From Alphaproteobacteria bacterium (lineage in GTDB: Bacteria > Pseudomonadota > Alphaproteobacteria > Rs-D84), in the NCBI GenBank assembly GCA_017443235.1, contig JAFSOV010000010.1:1-64000 (forward strand): 64,000 nucleotides of DNA, in the 5' to 3' direction. The translations under genes and the position numbers were made by a program. Positions 25,490 to 35,530 of this stretch are shown piece after piece (position 1 is the stretch's first letter; each line of letters starts with the position of its first letter). The notes beneath the pieces are model-generated. The model did no database searches. It was not told the origin of the DNA and saw only the letters and a list, made by a program, of their open reading frames with translations.

Positions 25490-26413
25490 ATGCAAGAAAT
25501 CATCGATGAATTTACGAACTATTTAATCAAGACGCGAAATTATTCGAACCACACCGCGTTGGCGTATGGTACGGACATCGATGATTTTATCAAATTCTAT
25601 GCGCGGTTTAATGATGGCGATGTCCATATTCGCGACATGGCGCGCGCAGACACAATTTGTTTCCGTTCTTGGTTGGCGGATCGTCAACGGCGCAATTTAT
25701 CGTTCAAATCTACGGCACGCGCGTTGTCGTCTTTGCGCGGGTTTTATAAATATATCGGTAAAAATTATGATATAAAAAACGATGCGATTGGTTTAATATC
25801 TTCGCCGCGCGTGCCCAAAAAATTGTCCAAGGCAATTGATGCGGCCGACGTTGCCGATATGCGTGGCGCAATCGGTGTCATAGATAACGATGAACCGTGG
25901 ATTGCGGCGCGCGATTGGGCATTGGTGACGTTGTTGTTCGGGTGCGGCCTGCGTATATCCGAGGCATTGGCGTTAAAAAACGCAGATATCGCCGGTGCGC
26001 CGGAATCCCTGCGAATAATGGGCAAGGGTTCCAAAGAACGCATTGTTCCCGTCCTGCCCGCGGTATATACGGCAATAAGAAAATACACCGATTTGCGCCC
26101 GTTTGGAAATGAACCAAACGATGAATTGTTCCGCAGTGTTCGCGGGCTGCCTATGTCGGCGCGTATGGCGGAAAAGGTTATTGAAAAATTGCGGCACTAC
26201 CTGCAATTGCCGGATTATGTGACACCGCACGCGTTGCGTCATACATTTGCAACGGCATTATTGGCGGACGGCGCAGATTTACGCAGTCTGCAGGAATTAT
26301 TGGGACATTCATCACTTTCCACAACGCAATTATATACCAAGGTAAATATGGCGGAAATTATGGATATTTATGAACATTGCCACCCGCGTGCAAGCGAACA
26401 AGACGAAAATTAA
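25490..26413 (+). CDS. xerC: Tyrosine recombinase XerC/XerD
   Basis: Resolves chromosome dimers at dif. An N-terminal SAM-like core-binding domain (FTNYLIKTRNYSNHTALAYGTDI) precedes the catalytic domain with Arg in CGLRISEAL, Lys in GKGSKERIVPV, HALRHTFAT (His and Arg), GHSSLSTTQLY (His and the nucleophilic Tyr). 307 residues is normal. XerC rather than XerD is a guess. It lies in core genome context and not next to the island, so it is the housekeeping enzyme. Confidence 0.88.
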   Translation: MQEIIDEFTNYLIKTRNYSNHTALAYGTDIDDFIKFYARFNDGDVHIRDMARADTICFRSWLADRQRRNLSFKSTARALSSLRGFYKYIGKNYDIKNDAIGLISSPRVPKKLSKAIDAADVADMRGAIGVIDNDEPWIAARDWALVTLLFGCGLRISEALALKNADIAGAPESLRIMGKGSKERIVPVLPAVYTAIRKYTDLRPFGNEPNDELFRSVRGLPMSARMAEKVIEKLRHYLQLPDYVTPHALRHTFATALLADGADLRSLQELLGHSSLSTTQLYTKVNMAEIMDIYEHCHPRASEQDEN

Positions 26414-26574
26414 ATTGACTTTTGCATCAAAATTTGAAACAATAATTATGTTATGACAGCTCGTTTTATAAATTTTTACTGGTGTTGTTAAAATGTTTCA
26501 GATGCGAACATATCGTTTGCGTATTTCATATGATTTTGTTATTATAACCAACACAAATATACAAGGATTTTATC

Positions 26575-27993
26575 ATGCAAATAAGACTTTATAATACAAT
26601 GACCCGCAAAGTGGAAGATTTCAAATCAATTACACCAAATCATGTTGGTATATATAATTGCGGTCCAACTGTTTATTGGGATCAACATTTGGGTAATATG
26701 CGCACATTTTTCAACAGTGATATGATGAAACGTATGTTTTTGGCAAATGGGTACACGGTGAATCATGTTATGAATTTTACGGATGTTGGGCACCTTACCA
26801 GTGATGAAGACACCGGCGAAGATAAAATGGAAAAGGGCGCCGCACGTGAAAACCTGTCGGTTTGGGATGTGGCAAATAAATACATAAAAAGTTGCCTTGG
26901 CGATATGGATTTATTAAACATTATGCGACCAACGCATACACCACGTGCGACTGATCATATCAAAGAACAAATTGAACTGATTCAAAAATTAGAAAAGTTG
27001 GGCTATACATATGAAATCCCAAACGATGGAATTTATTATGATACATCAAAATTGCCGGATTATGGCAAACTGGGTGGCCAGAATTTATCTGAATTGCGTG
27101 GAGGTGCGCGTATTGAAAATAATAACAAGCGTAATATTACCGACTTTGCGTTGTGGAAATTTTCACCAAAAGATGTCAAACGTCAAATGGAATGGGACAG
27201 CCCATGGGGCGTGGGATTTCCGGGATGGCACCTTGAATGCAGTGCGATGAGTATGAAATACCTTGGTGATCATTTTGATATTCACAGTGGTGGTCAAGAA
27301 CATATCAAGGTTCATCATACCAATGAAATTGCGCAATCTGAACCAATTGTGGGTGCGCCTTGGGTGCATTATTGGGTGCATTGGGCGTGGCTGATGTTGC
27401 GTGAAGGAAAAATGGCGAAGTCTTCGGGTTCTTTCTTTACCGTGCGTGGCCTTATTGACAAAGGCTATGACCCGATGGCATTTAGGTATTTGTTGCTGAC
27501 GGGACACTATCGTCAACCAATGGAATTTTCGTTTGAATCGTTGGATGCGGCGGCGGCGGGCTATAAAAATATGGTTCGTAAAGTGGCGGATTTAATGGCT
27601 GTGGACGATAAAGCACCGGTGAATCAAGATTTGTATAACGAATGGCACGATAAAATTTTGACCCCGATTTCTGATAACCTTAAAACATCGGAAACATTGG
27701 CAGCGGTCCAGGATTTGTTGAAAAGCGCGGATATAAATCCGGCAACAAAATTGTCACTGGTCAATTTTATTGATGATTTATTGGGGTTGCAATTGATGGA
27801 CCGTGCAAATAAATTGCGCGCGGCGGAATCAGAAACGGCACCGGCGGATGTTCAAAAATTGGCGGATGCGCGTGCGGATGCCAAGAAAAATCGTGATTTT
27901 GCAACCGCGGATGAATTGCGGGCCAAGATAGATGCGGCGGGTTGGAGGGTTATGGATATTCCCGGCGGATTCAAATTGGTGAAAAAAGGATAA
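26575..27993 (+). CDS. cysS: Cysteinyl-tRNA synthetase
   Basis: Charges tRNA-Cys. The zinc site Cys in YNCGPTVYWDQHLGN (HIGH-type), GWHLECSAMSMKYLGDHFDIHSGGQE (second Cys, His) and KMAKSSGSF (KMSKS-type) are all present. 472 residues is standard. AAGGA precedes the ATG. The 160-base gap upstream contains AT-rich sequence with possible promoters but no clear choice. Confidence 0.96.
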   Translation: MQIRLYNTMTRKVEDFKSITPNHVGIYNCGPTVYWDQHLGNMRTFFNSDMMKRMFLANGYTVNHVMNFTDVGHLTSDEDTGEDKMEKGAARENLSVWDVANKYIKSCLGDMDLLNIMRPTHTPRATDHIKEQIELIQKLEKLGYTYEIPNDGIYYDTSKLPDYGKLGGQNLSELRGGARIENNNKRNITDFALWKFSPKDVKRQMEWDSPWGVGFPGWHLECSAMSMKYLGDHFDIHSGGQEHIKVHHTNEIAQSEPIVGAPWVHYWVHWAWLMLREGKMAKSSGSFFTVRGLIDKGYDPMAFRYLLLTGHYRQPMEFSFESLDAAAAGYKNMVRKVADLMAVDDKAPVNQDLYNEWHDKILTPISDNLKTSETLAAVQDLLKSADINPATKLSLVNFIDDLLGLQLMDRANKLRAAESETAPADVQKLADARADAKKNRDFATADELRAKIDAAGWRVMDIPGGFKLVKKG

Positions 27994-28011
27994 ATATTTT
28001 ACAAAAACCGC

Positions 28012-28039
28012 TTGAATATGATTGTTTTTGTGTTATATT
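28012..28039 (+). promoter_or_regulatory. Promoter of the DUF1013/TrcR gene
   Basis: TTGAAT (28012-28017) and TATATT (28034-28039) with a 16-base spacer. Confidence 0.5.
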
Positions 28040-28066
28040 TAGCCACAGCGAACAAGAGGATTTTTT

Positions 28067-28618
28067 ATGAATTACCCATATATGCCTAAATCCACTGCAC
28101 TGTGGTTGATTGAAAACACGGCTTTGACATTCGAACAAATCGGCGAATTCTGCGGTCTGCATGAATTAGAGGTTAAAAATATTGCGGACGCCGAAACCCA
28201 AAAGATTCAAGGTCTGGACCCAATTTTGAACGGTCAATTGACCCGTGAAGATATCAAGAATTGTGAAGCCGACCCGTCTGCGCGCCTGACACTGCGTGAA
28301 AACATTGTTCGCGCCCAAAACGCGCAAAACAAACGGGGTGTGGGTTATACGCCGAAATTGCACCGTCAAAACCGTTTGGGCGGGATACTTTGGATTTTGA
28401 AAAATTGTCCGGAATTGTCGGATGGCCAAATCGCCCGTTTGATGCGCAGTACCAATCCTACGGTCGCATCTGTTCGCAACAAAACGCACAAGAATTATAC
28501 GGAAATTCAAATTCAAAGCCCGATAGTTTTGGGATTGTTGTCGGAATCTGCGTTGCATGACGCGGTGGCCAAGGCGGCACGCGCGGCGGACAAGGCGTCC
28601 AAGGGCAAAAAGAAATAA
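28067..28618 (+). CDS. trcR: DUF1013 / TrcR-type cell-cycle transcription regulator
   Basis: This family is restricted largely to alphaproteobacteria, where TrcR acts with RNA polymerase in cell-cycle gene control. The N-terminal helices (PKSTALWLIENTALTFEQIGEFCGLHELEVKNIAD), GYTPKLHRQNRLGGILWILKNCPELSDGQIARLM and GTT-type TNPTVASVRNKTHKN match the family, and the tail is Lys-rich. 183 residues is near the usual length. It stands directly upstream of rpoD, consistent with a role in transcription. Confidence 0.9.
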   Translation: MNYPYMPKSTALWLIENTALTFEQIGEFCGLHELEVKNIADAETQKIQGLDPILNGQLTREDIKNCEADPSARLTLRENIVRAQNAQNKRGVGYTPKLHRQNRLGGILWILKNCPELSDGQIARLMRSTNPTVASVRNKTHKNYTEIQIQSPIVLGLLSESALHDAVAKAARAADKASKGKKK

Positions 28619-28648
28619 TTTATCAAACCATAAAGCATGGGGTGTTTG

Positions 28649-30733
28649 ATGTCCAAAAAACTTGATAACGCAACCAAATTATTGGTGGATTCATTACCGG
28701 AAAACCTGCAAAAATTGGCAACTTCGTCATTGGAAAACGGCTATCTGTCCCAGATGGATTTTAATGCCGCGGTTGATGCCGATGAAATTCCGGACGAAGA
28801 ACACGCCGAAGTCCAAGAATTCTTTCGCCAAGATTTGGGCCTGGAATTCATTGAAACCGATAATTTTTCCAAAGATATGGAAAAATATTATAACGAAGAC
28901 GCCGATGAAAACGCGGAAAAATACCGCAATTTGCTGAATGCGGACGCCGAACAGGTTGACGTCAATGACGAAGATTATGAACATTACGCCAAACAATTGG
29001 AACGCAGTCAAACCGGCACATTGGTCCTTGGTGTCCAAGATTCTGTACAATCATATTTGAAACAAATTGGTATGGTGCAATTATTGACCGCCGCAGGCGA
29101 AGTTGCAATTGCCCAACGTATCGAGGCCGCATCCCGGCTTATGGTATATGGCCTGTGCGAAAGTCCCATGACAATTCAGGCAATGCTCGATTGGTACCAA
29201 CAATTGTTAAACGAAGATATTCGTTTGCGGTACATTGTGAACCTTGAGGCAATGTATTCATCGGATGCCGAGCAAAAATCTTTGGCGGCGATTTCTGAAA
29301 CATTGAAATCCAAAGGCGTTGACCAGGTCGATGATTTGGACGATGACGATTTGGACGATTTGGAAGAAAGCGTTGGCGACGATGACGATGAAGACGACGA
29401 TGATGTTTTGGACGATGAAGACGGCGACAAAAAAGAAGACACGCCACGCGGTACATCCGGCGTACCAATTCCGGTGATGGAGGAGGCTTTGATGCCGATG
29501 GTGCTGGATTTGTTCGCAAAAATTAAACGCACATTCAACAGTATGCAGAAATTGCAGGCGATGCGTTTGGAAAACTTACTGACATCTTCTAAACCGGACA
29601 ACGCATTGGAAGAAAAATATAACAAGATGCGCCTGACGCTGTTTGAACACGTAAGCAAGATTCGTATGAACGACGACCGTATCGCGGAAATTATGGAAAA
29701 ATTGACCCAGCGCGACCAATTACTGATGGGGTTAGAGGGTAAATTGTTGCGTCTTGCCATGGCGAACAAGATTAAACGCGAAGATTTCTTGGCGGAATAT
29801 ACGGGCAACGAATTAAACCGCAATTGGGTTAAAAAATTGCTTAAACACAAGAGCAATGTTTGGGTGAATTTCGCCAAAAAGCATGGTGCGGATATCACGA
29901 AAATTCAAGAAGACATTACGGCAATTGCGGCCGAAACAGGTCAACCCACGGGCGAATATAAAAAGGTCGTGGAATTGGTTCGCCGTGGCCAGGCCGAGGC
30001 CGCCCGTGCAAAGCGCGAAATGATTGAGGCGAATTTGCGCCTTGTTATCAAATTTGCCAAGAAAAGCAGCAACCGCGGTCTGGGATTGGACTTTTCCGAT
30101 TTGGTTCAAGACGGCAATATCGGTTTGATGAAGGCGGTTGATAAATTTGACTATCGTTTGGGAAATAAATTTTCAACATATGCCACAAATTGGATACAAC
30201 AGGCCATCCTGCGCAGCATCGCAGACCAGGCACGCACAATTCGTATCCCGGTGCATATGATAGATAATATACATAAAATCCAACGCGCATCGCGTCAATT
30301 TATGCATAAATATGGACGCCAACCGACCGCCGAAGAATTGTCCAAGATTATATATCTGCCGGTGGACAAGATTCACAAGGCAATGAAGGTGAATCTTAAA
30401 CCAATATCGTTAGAGGCACCCGTTGGCACCGAAGACGACAGTTCACGTATGGAAATCATTGCGGATGAAACGGCGAAAAATCCGTTCACATCGGCGGCAC
30501 AAAAGAACCTGCGGAAAATTGTCACGCAAATTCTTTCCGAATTGGATCCCAAGGAAGAAACCGTTCTGCGTCAACGTTTTGGTATGAGTACGAACAAGAC
30601 CAGCACGCTGGAAGAGGTTGGTGAATATATCGGCGTCACGCGTGAACGTATCCGCCAGATTGAACAAAAGGCACTGAACAAATTAAAGCACCCAACGCGG
30701 GCACGCAAATTGCGCAGTTTCTTGGAAGATTAA
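28649..30733 (+). CDS. rpoD: RNA polymerase primary sigma factor RpoD
   Basis: Directs the polymerase to housekeeping promoters. Region 1.2 starts at [17 protein letters not shown]; a long spacer follows with a highly acidic stretch ([21 protein letters not shown]). Region 2 is [44 protein letters not shown], seen in pieces around residues 470-530. Region 4 ends in [27 protein letters not shown]. The ATG at 28649 follows GGGG by six bases; 28637 is an alternative. About 694 residues, typical for alphaproteobacteria. It fits the TTGACA/TATAAT-like promoters in this window. Confidence 0.96.
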   Translation: MSKKLDNATKLLVDSLPENLQKLATSSLENGYLSQMDFNAAVDADEIPDEEHAEVQEFFRQDLGLEFIETDNFSKDMEKYYNEDADENAEKYRNLLNADAEQVDVNDEDYEHYAKQLERSQTGTLVLGVQDSVQSYLKQIGMVQLLTAAGEVAIAQRIEAASRLMVYGLCESPMTIQAMLDWYQQLLNEDIRLRYIVNLEAMYSSDAEQKSLAAISETLKSKGVDQVDDLDDDDLDDLEESVGDDDDEDDDDVLDDEDGDKKEDTPRGTSGVPIPVMEEALMPMVLDLFAKIKRTFNSMQKLQAMRLENLLTSSKPDNALEEKYNKMRLTLFEHVSKIRMNDDRIAEIMEKLTQRDQLLMGLEGKLLRLAMANKIKREDFLAEYTGNELNRNWVKKLLKHKSNVWVNFAKKHGADITKIQEDITAIAAETGQPTGEYKKVVELVRRGQAEAARAKREMIEANLRLVIKFAKKSSNRGLGLDFSDLVQDGNIGLMKAVDKFDYRLGNKFSTYATNWIQQAILRSIADQARTIRIPVHMIDNIHKIQRASRQFMHKYGRQPTAEELSKIIYLPVDKIHKAMKVNLKPISLEAPVGTEDDSSRMEIIADETAKNPFTSAAQKNLRKIVTQILSELDPKEETVLRQRFGMSTNKTSTLEEVGEYIGVTRERIRQIEQKALNKLKHPTRARKLRSFLED

Positions 30734-30736
30734 ACC

Positions 30737-30766
30737 AAGGGGGGAGTTTTTGACGCCCCTTTTTTA
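30737..30766 (+). terminator. rpoD terminator
   Basis: AAGGGG and CCCCTT pair around a 13-base loop and are followed by TTTTTT. Confidence 0.7.
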
Positions 30767-30785
30767 ACAACCAAAGGGGGCAAAA

Positions 30786-31427
30786 ATGAAAAACACGATT
30801 TTATTCTGTACGGGGCTTTCGGGTTCGGGCAAAACGTATTTTATCAAGAACACTTTGCCGGATGGTTTGTTTTACAACCTGAAATCCGCCACAACGCGTG
30901 ATATGCGCCCCGGCGAAGTCGAGACCAGAGAATATTATTTCCGTGATGAAGAATATTTTTATAACACCCCATTGGTGACACGGTTATGGGTGAATCGTGA
31001 TTTTTGGAAACCGGGCGACAAAAAATGGCTGTACGGCGTTCCGGAAAGCGAGGTTATCAAGAACCTTGGGCGGAATTTCACATACGATGTCATTGAACCG
31101 CAATATGTGCGCCAAATGATAGATTGGTTTAATATGCACGGGTTGGATTCATCGTATGTTTATAAAATTGCGTGGTTTTTGCCGCCAAAAAATAATTTTG
31201 AAATTGCGGCGGCACGTGCCACCATGCCGAACGATGCGGCGGTACGGCACACAAACACGTGTAATATAGAAGACTTTTTGGATTGTGATTTGCGTCCTGA
31301 TTATATATTGCGCCCGATTATGGGGCAAATGGATGGCCGTTTGATTCAGTATATCGGTGCATTATATGACGATATGGTTTGGCGCCAATCCAAGATGCAA
31401 AATCCCGCATTATCACATACAAACTAA
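30786..31427 (+). CDS. Guanylate-kinase-like P-loop protein
   Basis: The P-loop GLSGSGKTYFIKN is followed by SATTRDMRPGEVETREYYFRDEEYF, which copies the guanylate-kinase GMP-binding segment (TTR-x-x-RPGE and YYF). The rest diverges from Gmk, and at 213 residues it is similar in size. It could be the cell's guanylate kinase or a specialised NMP kinase; the LID and C-terminal parts are atypical, so I do not name it gmk. A G-rich ribosome site precedes the ATG. It ends in a strong terminator shared with the convergent secreted protein. Confidence 0.7.
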   Translation: MKNTILFCTGLSGSGKTYFIKNTLPDGLFYNLKSATTRDMRPGEVETREYYFRDEEYFYNTPLVTRLWVNRDFWKPGDKKWLYGVPESEVIKNLGRNFTYDVIEPQYVRQMIDWFNMHGLDSSYVYKIAWFLPPKNNFEIAAARATMPNDAAVRHTNTCNIEDFLDCDLRPDYILRPIMGQMDGRLIQYIGALYDDMVWRQSKMQNPALSHTN

Positions 31428-31459
31428 ACAAACCGCCCATCCGGGCGGTTTGTTTAGTT
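31422..31459. terminator. Bidirectional terminator
   Basis: AACTAAACAAACCGCCC and its exact complement form a 17-base stem around ATCC, between two convergent genes. Confidence 0.85.
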
Positions 31460-31942
31460 TATTATAGGGTTTGCTTCAGCAACAGCCATGCATTCGTGAT
31501 TGTCGCAAACGTGGCCGGAACCGCAATCCGCATCGGTTGTACAATGTGCATTCCACGGTTCATCACAACTATACGATGGTTCAGCCACTCCCATCAATAA
31601 ACAGTTATTATTGGAATCATATTCCGTACAATATATATTTGGTATCGAATTATACACGCATTTTCCTGCGCGATACGCGACATCCGCCGTCACCAATTTA
31701 TTCGCATCCGTCAGTTTATTATAAAGGTTTCCTTCATAAATCCCGCGTTCACCAATCGTTCCGGCGGTGGATGTATATGTTACAACGGTTTCACCCGGTG
31801 TTTCACTGTTCGTACCGGATGCCGGTATAGTTGCCTGGCGCGTGGTATCAACATATTGTTTTGAAGTGACGGTGGACGATACCGCATATGCGTTGATTGT
31901 TAAAACGGATGCAATCGCACCGAATAATAATTTTTTGCTCAT
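31454..31942 (-). CDS. Secreted Cys-rich protein with YVD motif (YVD family, member 2)
   Basis: The 162-residue protein has a signal peptide (LFGAIASVLTINAYA) directly followed by TSKQYVDTTRQATIP and, further on, STAGTIGERGIYEGNLYNKL. These two motifs match 95-1549 and 63758-64000. The C-terminal half has ten or so Cys residues (CTTDADCGSGHVCDNHEC) likely to form disulfides. I know no named family. It has its own ribosome site and lies downstream of a repeat-rich gap. An extracytoplasmic structural or adhesive protein is the best guess. Confidence 0.75.
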   Translation of the reverse strand: MSKKLLFGAIASVLTINAYAVSSTVTSKQYVDTTRQATIPASGTNSETPGETVVTYTSTAGTIGERGIYEGNLYNKLTDANKLVTADVAYRAGKCVYNSIPNIYCTEYDSNNNCLLMGVAEPSYSCDEPWNAHCTTDADCGSGHVCDNHECMAVAEANPIIN

Positions 31943-32032
31943 AATTTCCCTCTTTGTTTCCTATAAAAATAGTGTAACAAAAAGGTACCTTTTTTATGAC
32001 CACCTTGCACACAAAAACCGGCGGATTTCCGC

Positions 32033-32109
32033 CGTCATCCCGACGAAAGTCGGGACCTCTTCAGTCTCGCCTGATAACAAAGAGATCCCGTGTCAAGCAC
32101 GGGATGACG
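32033..32109. repeat. Composite palindromic repeat (GTCATCCCG family)
   Basis: Two hairpins, TCCCGACGAAAGTCGGGA and ATCCCGTG...CACGGGAT, are enclosed by an outer GTCATCCCG / CGGGATGAC pair. The short copy at 1665-1692 has the outer part only. Confidence 0.75.
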
Positions 32110-32414
32110 ATAAAAAACGGGCGCAATGCGCGACAAACACCCCCGCCTCCCGGTGTTCCACACCGTACTCCTCCGGAGGAGGAGAACTTGCAACTACCCC
32201 GCCACCGGCCACTACCCACAAAAATGCAGGGCATTTTTGCGGGGCCCGATGCGCCGGGGCCTGTCCACCGAAGCGCAACGCGCGAAGGCGGATGACGAGA
32301 ATAATTCATTTACACCCTGTCTCGGCGCAGCGAAGTAAAAGCGGATAATCACTAACACTCGCTTGCTTTTTATTTTCCGTGGTGTTATCATTCGCAATCG
32401 CAAGAAGGTTTTTT
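32110..32414. other. Gene-free repeat-rich stretch
   Basis: This holds GC-rich palindromes (for example TCCTCCGGAGGA near 32170 and a GCAGGGCATTTTTGC block near 32230), then AT-rich sequence leading to the ribosome site AGAAGG of the next gene. Several overlapping short open frames exist, none with a ribosome site or family resemblance. Confidence 0.5.
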
Positions 32415-33434
32415 ATGTCATCAAAAAAAGCATTTAAGAAATTATTGGGATATTCCGGCATAGTTTTCTTTTGTTTGGCGGTGGGAATGCTCTGGTGGCA
32501 ATTGCGTCATTATTCCCTGATTGATATTGCGCATGCATTGTTGAACATACCAATGATAAATTTGGTTTTGGCGGCGGTTGCATGTTTGGCAGGCTATGTG
32601 GCGTTGGCGCTTTACGATTTTTTGGCATTAAAATATGTTGGTGCCGGCGATAAAGTTTCTTGGTGGAAATGGATGTTGGCGGGTATGTTGGGATTCGCAA
32701 TAAGCAATAATGCCGGTCACGCGGTGGTGTCCGGCGGGGCGATTCGGTATCGGCTTTATACCCGTTGGCGCATTCGCGGTGGCGATATTGTGAAAATCGT
32801 CACAATCAACGGATTTACGTACTTTTTGGGTGCAACGGCGATTGCGGTGGTTGGTTATTTCCTTATACCACATGATATTTTTGCCGAATCGGTCGGCGTT
32901 AGTGTAGGGCTGAATACATTATTCATATTCTGCCTTGCGGCGTTATTGGCGTATTTCGCGATAACAATCGTTTTTCGTAACAAAAGCGTGAAAATTGGCC
33001 AGTTGCGATTTGACGTTCCATCCACCAAAATGGCGTTTTTGCAAACGTTGCTGGGCATGGCGGACAGTGTTTTGGCGGGTTTGGTCCTTTATTTTTGTTT
33101 GGCGCCGTTTGTGCATATTCCGTTTGGAACATTTATCGGGCTGTTTGTGGTGGCGCAAACCACGGGCGTGTTCAGCCAGGTTCCCGGCGGCATCGGCGTG
33201 TTCGAAAGTGTTTTCTTGCTGGCACTGCCCGAAGGTGCAGACAAGGCCAGTGTTTTTGGTGCATTATTGGCGTACCGTATAATTTACTATGTTTTGCCAC
33301 TTATCGGTGTTGGCGGATTATTCTTTATATATGAACGGTGGCTGCGCGCGCGTATGCGCCGTTGGTTGGCCGAAGCCAAGGAATATATGCCGCATTTTCC
33401 GCGCATTTCTAAGAATAAAAGCGATAACGAATAA
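32415..33434 (+). CDS. UPF0104/YbhN family membrane protein (MprF-like transmembrane region)
   Basis: The 339-residue protein has about eight transmembrane segments. It matches the flippase-like membrane half of lysylphosphatidylglycerol synthases (SNNAGHAVVSGGAIRYRLYTRWRI, then QVPGGIGVFESVFL). The cytoplasmic aminoacyl-transferase half of MprF is absent, as in YbhN. The family is probably involved in lipid flipping. I start at 32415 because AAGGT precedes it; the earlier ATG at 32379 lacks a ribosome site. Confidence 0.85.
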   Translation: MSSKKAFKKLLGYSGIVFFCLAVGMLWWQLRHYSLIDIAHALLNIPMINLVLAAVACLAGYVALALYDFLALKYVGAGDKVSWWKWMLAGMLGFAISNNAGHAVVSGGAIRYRLYTRWRIRGGDIVKIVTINGFTYFLGATAIAVVGYFLIPHDIFAESVGVSVGLNTLFIFCLAALLAYFAITIVFRNKSVKIGQLRFDVPSTKMAFLQTLLGMADSVLAGLVLYFCLAPFVHIPFGTFIGLFVVAQTTGVFSQVPGGIGVFESVFLLALPEGADKASVFGALLAYRIIYYVLPLIGVGGLFFIYERWLRARMRRWLAEAKEYMPHFPRISKNKSDNE

Positions 33435-33640
33435 AATACCTTGCGAATTGCACTTTGTTTTGTTAGACTAAAACCCAACGTATAATAATGGGGTTATGGC
33501 GGTGTTTATTTTATCACTTGTTTCTTTAATCCGATTGGTATTTTTTGGTATCGTGATATTTTCCCTTGGCATGGGCTTGGACGCCCCATGGGGACGGATT
33601 ATTGCCCATAAATACGTGTATAACACAAAAGGATTATTTG

Positions 33641-35443
33641 ATGTCAAAAAAGATATATGTGGATGCAGTCCACCCGGAGGAAACGCGCGTTGTTGTCGTA
33701 GACTCCACAAATAATCGCGTGTCGGATTTTGACGTTGAAACAACCACCAAGCCCCAGATAAAAGGGAACATTTATCTGGCCAAGGTAATAAGGGTTGAAC
33801 CGTCACTCCAGGCCGCGTTTGTTGATTATGGTACGGGCAAAAATGGATTCTTGCCGTTTTCGGAAATCCATCCTGATTATTACCAGGTCACCCCCGAACA
33901 GAAAAAGAAATTATTGGAATTGGCGCATGCCAACATTGTTGACGACGACGACGACCCCGATGACGAGGTTGATGAAGTCGCCGACTATGATGACCGCAGT
34001 GCCGGCGAAGATAACAAAGAATTCGCCAAACGCGCACGCGAATTTAAAATCCAGGACGTTATAAAACCAAAGCAAATCCTGCTGGTCCAGGGCGTCAAAG
34101 AAGAACGCGGGCAAAAGGGCGCGTCTATGACGACATATCTGTCGTTGGCGGGTCGCTTTGCGGTTTTGATGCCGAATTCCCGCAAACGCAACAGTTATGG
34201 TATTTCTAAAAAGATTTCCGACCGGGCCGAACGTGCGCGCCTGCGCGAAATTCTGCACACTTTGAAAATCCCCAAGGGTATGACTGTCGTTCTGCGTACG
34301 GCGGCGTTTGGTGCAACGGCGGCGGACATTTCTGCGGACTATGATTACCTGGTCAACCTTTGGAACGAAATTCGCAAAACCACATTGGAATCGGTTGCGC
34401 CGGTGACAATTCATACCGAAGATTCTTTGCTTCGCCGCGTGGTTCGCGATTTCCTTTCGTCCAAAGATGATGTTTTGACTATCCAGGGCGAAGAGGCATA
34501 TGATGCCGCCAAGACATATTTTCAACAAATGTATGGCCGCGCACCACGCAAACAATTGGTTTTGTACAAAGATGCCGCGGTACCATTGATGACCAAGGCC
34601 GGCGTTGAAAAACAATTGGAGGGTCTGCACGGTCCGTATGTTCAATTGCCGTCTGGCGGGTCACTGGTTATAAACCAGACCGAGGCAATGGTGACAATTG
34701 ACGTGAATTCTTCACGCGCGATTAAAGAAAAAGATATAGAACAAACGGCGTTGAATACTAATCTTGAGGCCGCCGAAGAAATCGCCCTGCAATTACGTTT
34801 GCGCGATTTGGCGGGCATTGTTGCGATTGACTTTATCGATATGGAAGAAGAACGCAACAACCGCAAATTAGAAATGAAAATGCGCGAAGTTATGAAACAC
34901 GACCGCGCCCGGACCCAGGTTGCAAAAATCAATGCTTTTGGGGTTTTGATGTTGTCGCGTCAAAGATTGCGCAGCAGTTTTATTGAATCTTCATACGTGC
35001 CATGTCCGCATTGTATGGGGGCCGGCGTAGTGCCCAGTATTCAAACGGCATCTATTATACTGTTCCGCCATCTTCAGGAAAAATTACTGGCCAAGGCGGC
35101 GCAAAAGATAATTATGACCGTACCGACCGATATTGCAATTTATATACTGAACCATAAACGCAGTGAATTAAGTGCGATGGAAAATGAATTTGGAACGGAA
35201 ATCGTTATCGTTGGCGACGACAGTTTGATGAACATTGACCAATATTCAATCCAACGCGTCGCGCCGGAACAGAATAAAACCGACGATTTGCTGATGGCCA
35301 ATGCGCCATCCACGGATGCAAAAAAGAAAAACGCGCAACATACCGAGGCAAAAAAGACGACTATGAACGCCCCGCGTCGCGCGCGCAAACGTCAAAAACA
35401 GCCGGGCAAAAAGCCCAGTTTATGGAAAAAATTGGTCGGATAA
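33641..35443 (+). CDS. rng: Ribonuclease E/G
   Basis: An endoribonuclease for rRNA maturation and mRNA decay. The N-terminus reads ILVDAVHPEE-like IYVDAVHPEETRVVVVD, followed by an S1 domain (GNIYLAKVIRVEPSLQAAFVDYG) with a long acidic insertion (DDDDDPDDEVDEVADYDD). The catalytic DNase-I-like subdomain has MVTIDVNSSRA and FIDMEEERN (metal-binding Asp residues), and CPHCMGAG is the zinc link. The C-terminal tail is only about 80 residues, basic and without a scaffold, so a minimal RNase E or an RNase G. The start at 33641 has AAAGGA; 600 residues. Confidence 0.92.
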   Translation: MSKKIYVDAVHPEETRVVVVDSTNNRVSDFDVETTTKPQIKGNIYLAKVIRVEPSLQAAFVDYGTGKNGFLPFSEIHPDYYQVTPEQKKKLLELAHANIVDDDDDPDDEVDEVADYDDRSAGEDNKEFAKRAREFKIQDVIKPKQILLVQGVKEERGQKGASMTTYLSLAGRFAVLMPNSRKRNSYGISKKISDRAERARLREILHTLKIPKGMTVVLRTAAFGATAADISADYDYLVNLWNEIRKTTLESVAPVTIHTEDSLLRRVVRDFLSSKDDVLTIQGEEAYDAAKTYFQQMYGRAPRKQLVLYKDAAVPLMTKAGVEKQLEGLHGPYVQLPSGGSLVINQTEAMVTIDVNSSRAIKEKDIEQTALNTNLEAAEEIALQLRLRDLAGIVAIDFIDMEEERNNRKLEMKMREVMKHDRARTQVAKINAFGVLMLSRQRLRSSFIESSYVPCPHCMGAGVVPSIQTASIILFRHLQEKLLAKAAQKIIMTVPTDIAIYILNHKRSELSAMENEFGTEIVIVGDDSLMNIDQYSIQRVAPEQNKTDDLLMANAPSTDAKKKNAQHTEAKKTTMNAPRRARKRQKQPGKKPSLWKKLVG

Positions 35444-35506
35444 CCCCGATTGGTTGGATGTTTTGTGCCACCACGGACAACTTGATGTAAAGGTCGTGAA
35501 CACCCA

Positions 35507-35530
35507 AATCCCCAGAAATGGGGATTTTTT
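35507..35530 (+). terminator. Terminator of RNase E/G
   Basis: AATCCCC-AGAAAT-GGGGATT followed by TTTT, overlapping the stop of the convergent giant gene. Confidence 0.75.

Noticed and set aside
25490-26413. Tyrosine recombinase as the island's integrase
   Set aside because: It lies 6 kb outside the island in core context and has the look of housekeeping XerC/D.
29139-29898. Long Ser-rich and Arg/His-rich frames opposite rpoD
   Set aside because: They are antisense products of the Asp-rich coding tract of rpoD.
31767-32348. 193-codon open frame across the repeat region
   Set aside because: It starts antisense inside a secreted protein gene and continues through palindromic repeats; no ribosome site.
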